Source: Callaeas wilsoni (lineage: Eukaryota > Chordata > Aves > Passeriformes > Callaeidae). Taken from it: 64,000 bases of DNA. The notes under the pieces are model-generated. The model had not been told where the DNA came from, ran no database searches, and was given only the letters and a program-made list of their open reading frames with translations. The position numbers were made by a program, and so were the translations under genes. How positions within the stretch are numbered: the first letter of the stretch is position 1; every line of letters begins with the position of its first letter. Location of the stretch: positions 1 to 64,000 of the forward strand of contig VWPU01006266.1 in NCBI GenBank assembly GCA_013398955.1, in the 5' to 3' direction. Shown piece after piece: positions 1 through 13,674 of the stretch.

Positions 1-570
1 CGCCGCCCCCGCGCAGCCCCCGCCGCCGGGCCGTGCCGCCCCGGGAAGACGCGCCCCGGCACAAAGGCGCCGGTCTGCATCCCCTCGGCATCTCTTTAGC
101 GCTGGCAATTTTGCGCGCTTTCCCACTAGCTCAACCCAAACTATGCGGCCTTCCCTCCTTCTCCCTCGGTCTCCTTCTTAGGAATGTGTACAGCAAAAAC
201 CCTGTCTCCCGGGACAGTTCCCCCTTTTTTCTTTGCCGGGACAACCAGTCGCGGGGGGACGATTTCCCCGGCTCTGCAGCCAAGGACAGGCGGCCGCCCG
301 GTAGCCCGACCTCCTTGAGCACTTCTGAGAGGGTCCTGGTGTCCTCGGCCACGTCGGCACGCCTGAAACCTCGAATGAGCCCTTGCCTCAGCCTCACTGT
401 ACTGCTGACGTTCGGGAGCCTCCCTCACTGCCACCAGCCCTTTTATCGCCTCTCAGTCACCTCCAAACCGTGGGTCGGGAAAGTTGTCCCAGAAGCGCAG
501 CCCCCAAGCACAACTCAAGTGCAGAAGTGTATGCAGAAAGGAGGGGGATTAGGGCAAGCTGAACTTCGCA
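1..570. promoter_or_regulatory. Edge of a CpG island (possible promoter or first-exon region)
   Basis: The first 60 bases are almost pure G+C with many CpG dinucleotides. CpGs stay frequent to about 370 and thin out by about 570, after which the sequence becomes AT-rich like the rest of the window. In vertebrates this pattern usually marks the promoter, first exon and start of intron 1 of a gene. The island is cut by the window edge, so neither a transcription start nor its direction can be read. A 185-codon open frame from 33 to 590 (+) and overlapping minus-strand frames exist, but G+C-rich DNA has few stop codons and none of the translations resembles a known protein. I saw no splice donor strong enough to call an exon end. 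Confidence 0.7.
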
Positions 571-3230
571 AATGTTTTTTCTATAAGTAGCTCACGTTTG
601 CTGTGATCTATGGTGTGAGTTGGGAACCGAGACTTATTGCAACCCCATTCCCTCTATTGGATAATTAATGCTGATTCATAGCAGGTTCTACCTACGAATG
701 TGTGTTTCGTTTTTCTCTGCAGGGTCCATGGTTCTTTGGTATGTTGTTATTCTCTGAAAGGTAAATGCACTTGATATTCTCTCGGGGAAGGCTCATTAGC
801 CAAGGGCAGGGTGGCGTTGCCAATCTCAGTCTCTTTCAACAATTCAATCCAAACATTTGCCCCAGAGGTTCAGTACAGCACTCCCAGCTCATGAAACAGT
901 TCTTGGGTACAACATTTCTCTTAAAAAGCCTTAGGTATATATATATTTTCCACCCAAGCAGGAAGCATTTTAGTTTTGGGGGTTTTAAATTAACCCTTCA
1001 CTGTAAGTGGTCAAAGCTACACAAGAAGATTAGATGTGTTGCCTTGGATTGCAGGACTTTGCCCTTCCTTTTATATATAACCAGGACACAACCATGGATG
1101 AAAAAGTAGAATAGGTACCATATCTCACACTCCTCTGTATTCAGTCCTTTACACACTCTTAACATTTACAAAATGCATGTCGAAACACTTTTCCACTGTC
1201 CACCATTACAGAACTACACTTGACTTCGTTCTCACCCATGTCTGCTGTCATCTCTTTAGCTCCTTTCATCTCTCCTGCTAAATTAATTACCTCACTAATG
1301 GAAGGCAATGAAACTCAGGTACAAGGTAAGTTAGGGAACACAGAGTTGTTAATATATACTATTTTATGAAGGTGAATCCTCCATGATTGTTCTAATTTTA
1401 TTTTTTCCCTCTGTTGCTCATAATTTTGAAAATCTTATTCTTCCATTTGAGTCTTGTCAGGTTGAGCAGTAACACTGCAGAGAAGATCCCGTTCTCACAG
1501 GAGAAAATGGTCCCCACAGGAGAATGAAGAAGAAGCAGAGCAACAGCATCTAGACTTAACAAGTTCTCAGACATCACCGTGTTTTCCATGTTAGAATAAA
1601 AGGACCTAGAAATTTTTATTTACGGTGAATTAGATGGGATATTCTCCTTGGTAATGGTATTAAAGGGCAGAGACTTGTCTTAGTGCCAAGTAATAGGCCC
1701 TGTGTCTAAAGTGTACATTTAACTGTCTTACTGTGTTTACGTACTTCTACTCACCATGATTTTCCTACTACAGTTAGCCAAGAACTCAAAAATCAAAACT
1801 CATCTATGCTGTATCACCACTGCCTTTAATGTTAGTACATTAGAAACAAAATTGTCCTACACTGTGACTATATACAGCAAATAATTCTAAAAGACTAGAC
1901 ACAGGTGTCACTAGTTTTAATTCTCACTGACCAGAAAGGCTGCCAATCATTCCATACACCTCACCTATTAAGGGGACCACAAGTTCATAGAAAAACACCT
2001 CAGTGCTGAGAATCTCTGCCAACAATGTTTCCCATGCTGATAATCTTCAGTATCAAGTCAAAACCTGTCCCAAAGTCCCATTGACTGAAGGAGAACGTGG
2101 ATGGAGGACACAGGACAGGATTCTGCAAAGTAGTTTTGCAGGATGCCAAAGATGCAGGTGTGAAGTGCTCAACTTTCTAGGTCATAATGATAGCAAATGT
2201 GGACAGTCTCCACCCTTCCAGTAAACCCTCAGTACAAGAAAACATCAGTCCTTTAATTCATGCTTTGGTGATTCACAGCCTCAGCTTTTGTTTGACACTT
2301 TAAGTATCTCTCATGTCATGGTGGGACACTCTGCTTTTTTGAAAACATTTTTCAAGATGAACTGGCTTTTCAGTGATGAAACACGATCAAGTTAATGTAC
2401 TAATAGATTTTGTTTTTAAAGTACATGCTAAATTTAAAACTTGTCTCATGCATTTATAAACCATCACTAATAGTTCTATTGATCAATGATATAAATAGCT
2501 CTAGCAGAAGCTTTTCTTTGGTGTAGACAAACATAAACAGCATTGAAAAAATAACACACAAGTGATTGCTCTGTATTCTTACCTTTAGGCTATATTATGA
2601 TCACAATAAGACACATCTAGGCATGTGTCATACTGGATAATACTATTTCTTGGGTGTTTCAGGGCACACTACTACCTTGGACTTCACAACAGCTGAGACT
2701 TGTCATTTAAAAGCATGGTACTAGTATTACTAAAAAAAAAAAGCTATACTAATATGTAATTATTAACCAATATATTGAGGTTTTTTAAAGAATTGCTTCA
2801 CATTAAATACTTAGATCCTTTTATTTCTACTATCCATATGCCAAGCTAAAAATAAACATTTGAAATATTTTTCTCTCTTATGGAAGAGATGATGAAATGA
2901 ACTCTTGGATGAATGCAGCTATATTTTCTGGGCTCAGATGTCTTATTCCCAGTTGGGAACCCCACATCAGATCTGGGAATTTTGCTTCATTTTACTTCAA
3001 AACATTGATCAAGTAAAGCTTAGGCAAACAGTTTCCATTCATTCACAATATGTTCATTTGGGCTTTTAATTTCATTACTCTTGATGTGTTACTGATCACC
3101 TATCACACTTGCTCTATTTCCCAAAATGTTGTTTGAAATTATTTAGGAGACTAAATGAATAATAAAAGTGCCCAAGAAATATTCCTGCCTGTGTCTACAT
3201 ACTTTTGTTTTGTGCAAGTATTCATTGACA
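571..3230. other. AT-rich non-coding stretch, nothing recognised
   Basis: No gene, RNA or identifiable repeat was seen. Open frames here are below 115 codons with no family resemblance. Probably intronic or intergenic. Confidence 0.6.
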
Positions 3231-3272
3231 GCCTGATCCTGCTTCTTTTCCATTAGAGGCAGGATTTGGTCC
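3231..3272. repeat. Possible fragment of an old palindromic repeat
   Basis: The segment carries CTGATCCTGC near its left end and GCAGGATTTGGTCC near its right end, imperfect inverted copies around a short centre with CCATTAGA. This resembles the ends of the old amniote palindromic (MITE-like) repeats that read 'gatcctg... / ...caggatctggcc'. It is short and decayed, so chance similarity is possible. Confidence 0.3.
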
Positions 3273-4229
3273 ATAAAGCAAATGCATTCATCTAATATTT
3301 CTTCAAGAAAAATCCTGCTTGCTTTAATGTTCACATGTATGGTCACAAACATGATCAAAACGAGAGCCATCTGAACCCCCTACAGCTGCTTTGCAACTGG
3401 GGTTGCAGCATGAACCCAGGAACAGCCAGTTTTGACACTGTAGGTTGATTTCAGCTTTCAAACATTATAGAAAATTATCAGTTGCCTTTCTTCCCCCTGC
3501 TCCTGTTTTAACTTCAGATCACTTTCCCTGCCAAATGGCTTTTGATACTCAAGTAAGATCATATTTTTTGATTCAAAAGCAAATTTCTTTTTGTTGTTGT
3601 TTCCAGACTTGATTCATTGAAAAAGGTCCTGTCTGCAGCCAATATGTTCATGGTAACTGTTCCTGAAATAAAATTCTAGCAAGATTCTTAGTATTTGAGA
3701 GAGTCATTGCTCTCATGACACAATCCTCCATAAATGGGAAAAAACACACAAATATCTTGGCCCAGCTTTCTTCAGACACCTAACAGTTTAACAGACTTTT
3801 TTAGATTAACAAGCATGAAAGGAATAGGATTTTGAACCCACTGTGCTGCAAACAGTATACTTGATAGGTGGAATTTTTCCTGGGAAGGTGTATATTATTG
3901 TACTGTATTCTTAAGTTGGGGATTTATTCTACTGGATTTACCACAAAAGTAAGTAAAATGAAATTTTTTTTCCTCTCATAATAAAGTGTTTTAAGTCAGA
4001 GGAACAACTTAATTTTCACTCAGATTTGGAGATCTGAACTGTCCTAAAATCTGAAATACTAGGATGAGACAGTTTAGTCTTGATGTTTCTTTCTGAATAA
4101 AATACTAAATAAAACCTTTGCAATTTCAATGAAACACACTAAATGATGTTGATGTGAACACAGAGACAAAGAAAAACCAGTCAGAAATAGCTCATGGACC
4201 TCTTTCTCTTCACTTAAGCAGGAGAAACT
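3273..4229. other. Non-coding stretch, nothing recognised
   Basis: AT-rich DNA with no convincing gene or repeat. A short T-run lies near 3963. Confidence 0.55.
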
Positions 4230-4285
4230 CTAGGGAAGTTAATGGAGTTGCAGTGATATAAGACTCTAGTAAGGTGAGAATTGCA
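4230..4285. repeat. Possible fragment of an old palindromic repeat
   Basis: The string AATGGAGTTGCAGTGATATAA followed by a GGTGAGAATTG-like end resembles the right half of the amniote palindromic repeat ('ggagttacactgatttacaccagctgagaatctggcc'). Decay is strong, so the assignment rests on a single block of similarity. Confidence 0.35.
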
Positions 4286-6964
4286 CAACTTGTGTTTAAC
4301 TTGATGCTATTACTTTAAAAACAGAGTTTACTTCATTAAATAACCTGAAAATAAACACAAAACAAAGGGCAAATGAGACAAATTACAAGTAAGCATGCAT
4401 GCAAAAAAGGTAAGTGCAAATTAGATTTGAATATTCATGAGTCACAAATCATTGACAGTTTGAAATAATGCAAAACAGCTTTATAAATGAGGTTAAGGCA
4501 AGGGACATCAAAGAAAGGCATTGCTAAATCAATAGCAATTTGATTGTGCATATACTTGTAAATTGTGGTTACAGTTTTTGTGACATAGGAGAAAAATACT
4601 GCACATGTAGTGAGAAAGGGACACATAAATATTCTTTTTGAATGTGTTATTTTTTTTGCAATTCAGCATTTACTTGGAGGCCTGGTATGTATAAAGTGAC
4701 CAGATACAATTTTTAAAATTTTTTCCCCCAGGAGATTTATAGTTTCCTTTGAGTATCCAATCTCCTGTGTTGTGTTGCTTAGTATGACAAAAAATTCAGT
4801 TGTCGAAAATACCTGAATAGCAATACCGCAAAATAGAATAATTACTCACTTCATTTGACTTCAGTAGAAGGATCACCTGCTAATGAAAATCCTGTCATAA
4901 AATCATAGCCAGTGGAGATTATCTACTTCTTTCAGAAAATTTAGCTCTCAAAAGTGGGAATCAGGTAAGTGGTAAGTCTCAGAGCAAATTGCTGGAGCAC
5001 AGGGATTTAAAAGAGTGATCGCTTGAAGGATGGCCAGCATGACCATTTAACTCAGAGCTTCTTAATTTTTCTGGCTGAAAGTATCAATAAAGTATTGGGT
5101 CTCCTGTCTTATTTGTGAGTTCTGTGGATATTTGAAACTGAATGGTTTAAAATGTTGATGAGAACACAGAACCAAAAGACAAAACTGCCAGAAGTAATCT
5201 GCCCATTTAAAATTACTCCAGGGTGTTTGTTTTTCCTAAGGGTTTATATTTTGATTACTTAACAGTCACTCCAATATACTAACCAATTCCCTTTCTTCAA
5301 TGACTTTTACATCCCGTGTGCCATCCTTACTCTCTGGCATGACAGATGAAGCTTTGCCGGGTCAAGAGAAGCTAAATATATACATTTACCAATACTGACG
5401 GCAAAATCAAGCAGGGATATCCATTTGGAAATGGCATGGGTACTCTGGATCTACAAGAAGCAGCACATGACTTCTTGCAGTGCTGCCTTTAAAACCATCC
5501 ACTCACTTGAATGAAGCTGGCAATTAACTCTTGTCAAAACATTGTAAAAGGAAAAAAACAGATGTTGAATAACTTAGGAAAGGGATAACCTTATGTCCTG
5601 CCCAATCCCCTACATGAGCTTGTCAGAAAAGAATGTATCTCTCATGACATCACAATATCAAAAGATACCTGTATGTGCCATTCTTGAGTTCAGAGAGCTT
5701 TCTGCAACAAATTCTTTAAATCTGTGTATATCTCAGCACGAATAAACAATAGATAAGTTAGAAAGAGTAACTCAGGAATGTAAAAGACTTGATTGCTTTT
5801 TCAGGAACATTCCCTTCAACTTTCCCAATCTATGCAGAGACAAATTAATCTCCCCTTAGCAAGAGTGAAAGGGAAAGTTACCTCTTGGTCTAAGCAGAGA
5901 TCTTGAAATCAAGTCTTAGATTTCCTTCTGGCTCTCACTGTGACTGACCAGGTTTATCAGAGGCGAATTATATGTATTTCTCCATATCTACAAAAGGAAG
6001 CTCACAATAAACGGCTTTGTGGTTCTGTGACATGGAATTACTAAGACAGTATGAGGTCCTCTGATGTGAGGTACCAGTATATGTCCAATACATTAACTTT
6101 GTAATCCCTGTTCAAAGCTCTATTTTAACATTACATGCTACTAGAAGATTTGTTCGGCTGTTTATAACCTTGTGCATTTTCAGTAAAGCACATCTTCATT
6201 TAAATGAGAAATTATCATCTCTTTACATTAGAATTTTTTGTCAAAAACAACTTGTGTGTGCCTATAAGCAAAGGAAATAAATGTCAAAACTCTTTTAACA
6301 TTTTCAGACTTACATTGCGTGCATCACCATGAAAAATTAAAAAAAGGTGGTTGTGCTGGATAGAGTCAGCTTTAACTAGATATTGCATTACTTATAAAAA
6401 TAGGTCGGTGGGGTTACAGACCATTCTTCAGTTCAGCAGAATACCAACAGCCTGTATCAGGTGAAAGTTTCAAAGGGTTGGGTTATTTTTATTTTCTGGC
6501 AAATTCCTTTTTCCTGAAGAAAATGGAAAGAAGTTAGCCAAAATTATCACAACCAAAGAGCATGAGTGCCTACAGTACCCAGAAACCTGATTAAATTAAT
6601 CAGGATTTTACCTTCTAATTCATTCCCAGATTTCTTTCTCTGCTTTGCTCTTTGTGGAGTTTTCCATATCTTTCCAAACACCTACCTCTACTGGTAATTT
6701 ATAAGCCCTTCTTTAAGTCTACTGATACTGATTTCTGACCTGTGATTTGGAATATAAAGACCTAGTATGTTATACGTGACCTGAAGTAGGCAATGCAGAG
6801 CAGCACATATTAGACCACTCGAATGCCACATCTCTACTATGAATTATCAAATCAAATACAGGGAGACTTGGCTCCCTGTAGGTGATCTAGATTTATACAC
6901 TTCTATACATCTCTTCCCTGGTTCAAGAGTGTAAACACTCCTTTTGAGAGCTTGCATTCTTTCA
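4286..6964. other. Non-coding stretch with one motif shared with 34.86 kb
   Basis: No gene was recognised. At 4495-4518 a 24-base block differs at only three positions from 34856-34879, which suggests a decayed dispersed repeat. The minus-strand open frame at 4435-4626 overlaps this block and looks like chance. Confidence 0.5.
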
Positions 6965-7405
6965 GAATTGGAGAATAAGCTAAGTTAGAAGGGACACATC
7001 AGGATCATTGAGTCCAACTCCTGGATTCTCAAAGAGTCACACCATGTGCCTGAGAGCATTGTCCAAAAGTTTCTTGAACTCGGTGCTGTGACCACTTCCC
7101 TGGGGAGTCCGTTCCAGTGTCCACCCTCTGGGTGAAGAACCTTTTCTTTATATCCAACCTAAACCTCCCCTGATACAGCTTCCTGGCATTCCTTTGGGTA
7201 CTTGCACTGGTGACCACAGAGAAGAGATCAGTGCCTGCTCCTCCTCTTCCCCTGACAGGAAGTTGTAACTGCAATGAGGTCTGCCCTGGAGTCTCTTCCA
7301 GGCTGAACAGACCAAGTGACCTCAGCCACTCCTCATGCGGCTTCCCCTCAAGGCCCTTCACCATCTTTTTTGCCCTCCTTTGGATTCTCTCTAATAGTTT
7401 TTCTG
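6965..7405 (-). mobile_element. CR1 non-LTR retrotransposon, 5'-truncated 3' end
   Basis: This is a CR1 LINE fragment, the dominant retrotransposon of bird genomes. Read on the plus strand (antisense to the element), it opens with the typical 'gttagaagggacacatcaggatcattgagtccaactcctgg' type block, split here by small changes. It continues with phrases found in avian CR1 3' regions: TGACCACTTCCCTGGGGAG, GTTCCAGTG, GGTGAAGAACCTTTTC, ATCCAACCTAAACCTCCCC, AGAAGAGATCAGTGCCTGC, AACAGACCAAGTGACCTCAG and CCTTTGGATTCTCTCTAATAG. The 3' end lies at the left, where AGAATTGGAGAATA is a worn version of the terminal octamer repeats. The 5' end is lost near 7405, the usual result of incomplete reverse transcription. 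Only untranslated tail and the extreme end of ORF2 could be present. It is probably inactive. Confidence 0.93.
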
Positions 7406-10400
7406 CATCATCGCCTTTGGCTCTCTATCTTTGCCTCTCATCTCCTTTCCTCACCTTGTGCAGAAAAACCAAGGCAGCAGGTAGCTCTCGGTAAGATCAA
7501 ATTTGCTGCAGCTGGTTTCAAGTTTCCCATGTGGTAGTCACCTTCAGTTGTATTTTGGGGAAAAATGGATTTCTACTGTATTTCTAGGCTTTTACTCCTT
7601 TCATTTACAGTGTACACCAGGTTTCTTTGGGGGTGAGGGACAAAGCTTTAATGATCACTACTCTCCCATGGTAGGGTCCTCAAAGCCTGTCATGAGCAGG
7701 ACACGGTTTATCCACCTTTAAATTATTCAACTGGGAGAGGACAAAGGTGTAAAAGTGGATCTCATGTCCAAATCTCTTTGGTTCCTGCCTTCTTGGCATT
7801 CCTTCTGAAAACTCTCAAAATTGTATTTGTGTGCAATTGTCTGGGGGAGATAGGGGATTGAGACGGGAATGAGAAGATAGCATAGCTAGTTTTTATTCCT
7901 CTCTCTAGGTCAATCTGTGTTGGGATTTTCTGTGGATTTTTCATCAGAATCCAGGAAGAAAATAGGAGCAGTGTAAAGTTCAAAACTGGTCGACTCATCC
8001 ATGCAATGGAGAGTGGAATGGAGATGAATACAGCAGTATAGCAGTCTCATACCTGTTAAAAGAAGAACTGCTAAGGTGAGCCCAGGAGGGATGGCTCCAA
8101 ACAGGAGACTGCCATCAGCCAGCAAACGAACAACCAGCACCTAAATTCTACAATGCTTGACTGGCATACAAATTGGAGACAAGGAAAATGATGTAAGGTA
8201 ACACAATGTATCTGTGGATAATTTACCATCAGCAGTTACTGTGAGATCACAGTGTGTCCCTGAGGCCCCAAGGGCCTGAAAATGTGGGGTTTGCACGTAA
8301 ATAAGGCCATAGTCATCTGACTGAAGACGATGTTGCTATATTATAGTTATAATAAAAGAAATAGATTAAAAATTATTAGAAATCAGGTAAAATGTTCCAA
8401 GAACATTGCTTACATTTCTAATCAACTGTACCACAAGACAGTTTCTCTTAAATATGTAATATATCCACAAGTTCTCCTTTGCTGATACAAGAAAACAGCT
8501 CTGCTTTTGGGACATATGTGTTCTATAGGTTTCCCCTCCTAAATTTAATCCAAATTGCTCATGCTTCTGAAATAAAAAAATAATTACATAATACATTTTC
8601 TCTTTAGAGTAAGTCTAGCAATTGCCAAAAACTACTTGTCAATACAATATTAGATCATGTGTGACCCAGACCTCACACGTGTCAACAAGTATATTTGTCT
8701 CCTTCTGTTATTTCAAATTACAGGAGAGAGAGACATAATCCTCACTGATCAATTGGAGAAAAATGCTTTACCTTTTGTTATTTCAATGCCATCTGTTAAA
8801 ATAAACCAAATGCCAAACTTGCTACATACACAGGGCACTAAAATGGCTTTTTAATTTATCTTGCATATTTCAGGGAAAGCAGTGCATTTCTATATACTCT
8901 GACTTCTTTACATGAATTATTATGTACTGCAAGTGACATCTACTGGAGAAAGCAGAGCTAAATGCCTACTCTAAAAACTTTTTTTTTTTGCTATTAAAAG
9001 GGCCTCCCCTCCAGGAAATACAGCTGTTATTTAACAGAAACCTTGCATCCATGCCCACTGAATTGCAGTTACTTAAGTGCGTTCAGGGTAGTTAAAGCAA
9101 AACTGTCGTTTTCATGACGCAGAAGGTGCAGAAGGTTTTTTTTTTGTTTTTCCTTTGTTTTTTTGTTCTTTTTTCTTAATAGAAAAGCTGTTAATACCAC
9201 GAATTTGCTGAGTTTACAATAGAAGACTTTTTGAGAGCAACGGCTGTTTGATCACAGTTATCCATAGTGCTATAAAATTACTCTGGATGGATTATAAAAA
9301 CATTCACCAAAAGAAATGTGGCTACAGGTTGAAATTTGAAGCTTGCGTGTTAACAGATGTTATAAGTTAAGAGAAATTTACTTGAAGACCTAATGCAGAA
9401 CCATACTACTGTCATTAGTATTGGCATTATTACCTAGAAAGTCTGAAAGCCTGTGCATGGCATTACTTAGTGGTTGAAGCTGTCTATTGCACACAAATTC
9501 ATAAATACCTGCACTATGTTAAAATGCTTGCAATTTGTTCCTATCAAATGTTGCATGAGTTTAGGGCTTAAGAGCAACATCTTTAAGAAACACCTCTTCT
9601 TTCACTGAAATACCAAATTCCCAGAAACATTGGGAGTGATATGGAAAGCCATGAACTCAGGGGTTCAGTGCCACTCAAAGCTCCCAGGAGTGTCATTACT
9701 TCTTAATATAGGCTCTTGAATTCTTGCTTAAAAGCTAGTTCAAGTTCTAGTTTAGATGAAGAACCAAAAAATTCAGACTGTTCTTAGCTGATACAAACAG
9801 AGTTAAGCCTAAACAGTTCCAAACACTTTTAAAATTGCAATGGCAAATCACATCTAAAACCACTAAAAATTTGGGAGAAATTTCCGTAGTGTAGACCAAA
9901 CTCTCAGGTTTAAATGAATATTCCGTATCAAGCATGGAAATAAATTTTTGAGCCAGAAAAATCAAGTCAGAAAGTAAATCAATAGGTAGCAGCAATTTAA
10001 AAATTTGTTTATCTAATGCAGAGCTTAATTTATTTACAATTTCCTGCATCAAATATACTTCCATTTTATTTTATAAGGAAAACTAGATGGTTGAAGGTTA
10101 GGCATCAATGCAGTGAAAAGGGGCATCCTTTTACACAGCAGTCAAAGGAAGATACATTTGTCTGTTTGGAATAAGTGCAGGAGGAGAGATACCAATAATT
10201 GTTGAAATGAGATTAAGTGGATAATCTGTATGTAATATGTCTGGGCCTGATTGTCCCTTCTAGCAGTAAAAACCCTGCAGAAGAGGCTAAAGGGATGATA
10301 TTTCCCACAGGATTTCCATGTAGAAAAAGCTCCTGAACTGTTCCAGTGCAGGTGAGTCTCACCCTGTCCTTGCTTTCCGGCAGAATAGGTTGGAGAAATG

Positions 10401-13400
10401 TCTCAGACATGCTGGATTCCAGGGTTCAAAACCAGGAGATAGAGATAGATCGCTTGTGTTCACCTGTGCTCTAAGCACTTGGCACCTCACTCCATCCTTT
10501 GGCAATAATGCTACATCCATATTCATTCTCAAACTTCCCTACCCCCTGGCTATCTCCTGGGATTCATGTTTTCCACAATAGATATGGATGAATCAGAGGA
10601 AACTACATCTCACATTTTGTTCCTTCCAAGAGATTCCTCTCTACATTTTCTCTTTAGGAGTCCTCAAGATTTCCAGAGTGCTCATATAGAATCCTGAGAA
10701 AGGAGGATAATGCAAAAAAGGAACTGTTATGAAGAAAAATCATTATCTGAATGTGTAGAACCTTTCATCTTTATTCCTGGAGGTATATCAAGCCTTTTAG
10801 ATTTTTGAATACAGAACTGAGATTAAGACAACACCCAAAATAACGCTGATTTTTAAGCATTAGTATTGCCTGTTAGAACTGATGTTCTCTGGACAAAGTT
10901 GCCATGCAAAGGGTTTAGTCAACTAAACTGGACCTTAGGCTTTGCCAGTGTCATATATTTAATACTTTACAAAAACCTGTCTTATCTAAGTTCACATTAG
11001 TGAAAATTGCCAGAAATTAATTCCCGTTATCTGCATGATTTGAGATTTGTCCCACCAAGCAGAGGCTGATCTCTTCAGATAGGTTTCTATTTCTGACCTA
11101 AACTAAGCTTTTTAAACATTTGAAATTAAATTTCAATGTCATATCCTAAGCAGTGCTTTCCAAATGCCTTACAAATGTCTAAAATAGACATACATTTTTA
11201 GAATTTGAAAGGGGTACATTTCTAAAAAATCACCCCTACACAATAATCTAGCTTTTTGCTGTAATCAGGCTTCAATCATTTTTGTTCAGCAATTTCACTT
11301 TTCTTATTTTCTCTAACAATTGCTAAATATAGCAGTTGCAAAAGTGAGAATGTAAATTGCTCATTGGAGAGTTAGTTCTGATCAGACTCTACTTTTACAT
11401 TTTGGTGCATTTATGTTAGTGTAAGGGAAGTGAAAAATGGTCCAAAAAAAAAAAAAGAGAAGTAGATTATAAGAGGGGAAACAGTACTGTGGTACTGTTT
11501 CAGTGCAGTACAGTATAGTACAATCCCATTTTGACATTAAGCACCTATGCAGAAGGATTGCAGCGTACAATTGCTAGCAATCAGAAAGAAGAATGTGCTC
11601 AGAAAAGAAGCTCTTTGAGGGGTGAATAATGAAAACACCTCCGTGATGGTGACAGTGAAAAATAATTTTTATAGGTAAAGAAAAAAAGTCTGTAAGGCTT
11701 GTTCATACATATTGTTTGACCACAGAAAACAAGCCAAAGCCTCCCGACTACACTTTATAGTAAATGACTATATGGCGCTTGATTATGTGTGTCTTGACTT
11801 CTGGTGTGAGGAACATGAATATTATTTCCTGTGGTTTTGCATGAGACATGTGGGAGCAAGATTACATCTTTCATAAGCTGCCAGCCTGATTTCACAGAGC
11901 CTTGAAAAACATGTCCTCTGGGGAGGAGTATCCACAACCAAGTTGATGTTCTGGATTGCTCTTTGCTTTCTGACCTTTAGATTAGCAGAGCTATGCTAGC
12001 AAGTATTTGTAAGAGTATATATGTCCATCCATCTGTCTAGTGTCTCTGCTTCTAAGGTGGCTGCTGTGCATCACTTACTCTACCTGAGGGGTCCAACATA
12101 TTTTCTGTCTCACATAGCCTTCCTTTCAAAAGGTTTAGGATAAAAAAAAAAAAACTCTGAATTGGCAGATGAAAAATTTCCTCTCTAAGAAGAGCTGTCT
12201 AGAAATCTCTGGAATATCCGTTTTGATAATCCAACACCTAGAGAAGTTCACTCCTGAAATACAACATCTGGAGAAACTGCATTGCCGTATAACAGCTAAA
12301 TCTCCTATATACTTGAGATTCATCTTCTTGGGCTGGTGAGATCAATGTGACCAAAGATTTCCAGTCCTCCAGCTTTAAGCTTGCAAGATGTGGATACAAG
12401 TACATATTCAAAGTTCATCTGCTTACCCAGAAGCTTCTTAGAAAAATCCCTGAAGCTCTTTAATCTGCACCTTTGGACCGAAAATTTCCCAAGCACATGC
12501 TTCTTCTCAGATCTTGTGACATTTTCAGTTCTAGTTCCAGAGAAAAGTACTGTAAACACAGCCTTTCTTATGATAGTCAGCACTCTAATACTTCTAACAC
12601 AGGAGAGATCATATTCTTAGGTGAAAAAAAGATGCAACCTTTTATTTAAATATATCTCTGTCTCTTTTAGTTTCTTATAAAAGCTCTGAGAAGTAGAGTA
12701 AGACAAAATAGGGTCCTGGTGGATCCAACACAATTGGTCAAATGAGTACACAGATCCTCTGGATACTCTTGCAGGGAAACTCTTCAATCTCTGCCTTGGA
12801 GAAGGGTCAGTACCTTATAATGATGAGTTTATCAGAAGACTGATATGTTCTGTGACTGTATAACTTTCTATTATCATAACAAAAATAAAATGTTGAGATA
12901 AAAAGGTATACAAATAACATTTCCATGTACTTTAATTCGGTTATATAAATAAACACATTTTAAATAAAGAAAAAGCTTTTAGATACATCAGTCCCTAACT
13001 AGGTTTCCAGGAAAAAAACAGACAAACTATTTCTTTGAGATGTGTGTGTCTGATAGACTGTGAAATAATCTGTCATGGATCTCTCCTCTTACACTGCATA
13101 TTATTGTTGTATATTATTAATGAAGTAGGATGGAACTTGCTTATATAGAAGCACATAAGGTTCCAGTACATAAGCAAGGTTGTTTACATATTACTCCAAA
13201 CTTTTGCAAGATGGTGGCACAGTCCAGAGAGTCAGAAATTCAAGAATTAATTTTAAAGCAATTAAAACACACATTCATGAATAATGACAAATTCACGTTA
13301 CCTTCAGACTTCGAACATGACAAACCCAGGTACTTGTCGAAGATTCCTCATGCTACAAAGAGGCCTGTTACTGGAAGCCCCACATCGTGTTGCGTAAAGA

Positions 13401-13674
13401 GAAAAAAGTTGTATAAAATAAGAGGAAATTTCATAAACAGGAAGTACAATCAAGTGGTTAAGCTGTAGACTCTGAAAAGTTTATATTTGTTTCTATCCCA
13501 GAAATTCTGCAAGTAGCATTAAGATAATATTTTTACAGGTGAACACTGTATTTGTCGTTGGTTAAATGCAGTATTTTTGTCTTTACTTCTGGAATAGCTT
13601 TCATAAGTGTCAGTGTATGTGCTGGAAGCTGTCAATATGGCTAGCCCGCTTCTCTTGGAACAAATAAGTACAAG
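7406..13674. other. Non-coding stretch with T-rich tract and a hairpin
   Basis: No gene was recognised. It contains a T-rich low-complexity tract at 9137-9178 and a perfect short hairpin at 11478-11501. An unidentified 112-codon open frame (13130-13468, +) is within chance expectation for this much DNA. Confidence 0.55.
11478..11501. repeat. Perfect 10-bp inverted repeat with 4-base loop
   Basis: GAAACAGTAC (11478-11487) is followed by TGTG and then GTACTGTTTC (11492-11501), its exact reverse complement. Further GTAC-containing repeats (GCAGTACAGTATAGTAC) follow directly. About one such hairpin is expected by chance in a window of this size, so function is unproven. Confidence 0.6.

Noticed and set aside
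33..590. 185-codon open frame in the CpG island
   Set aside because: High G+C lowers stop frequency; overlapping frames on both strands and no recognisable protein. Not reported as a gene.
10405..10440. GGTTCAAAACC resembling a tRNA T-arm
   Set aside because: No acceptor, D or anticodon stems at proper spacing.
13130..13468. 112-codon frame with a good start context (AGGATGG)
   Set aside because: No known family, AT-rich composition, and a frame of this length is about what chance gives among the ATGs in the window.
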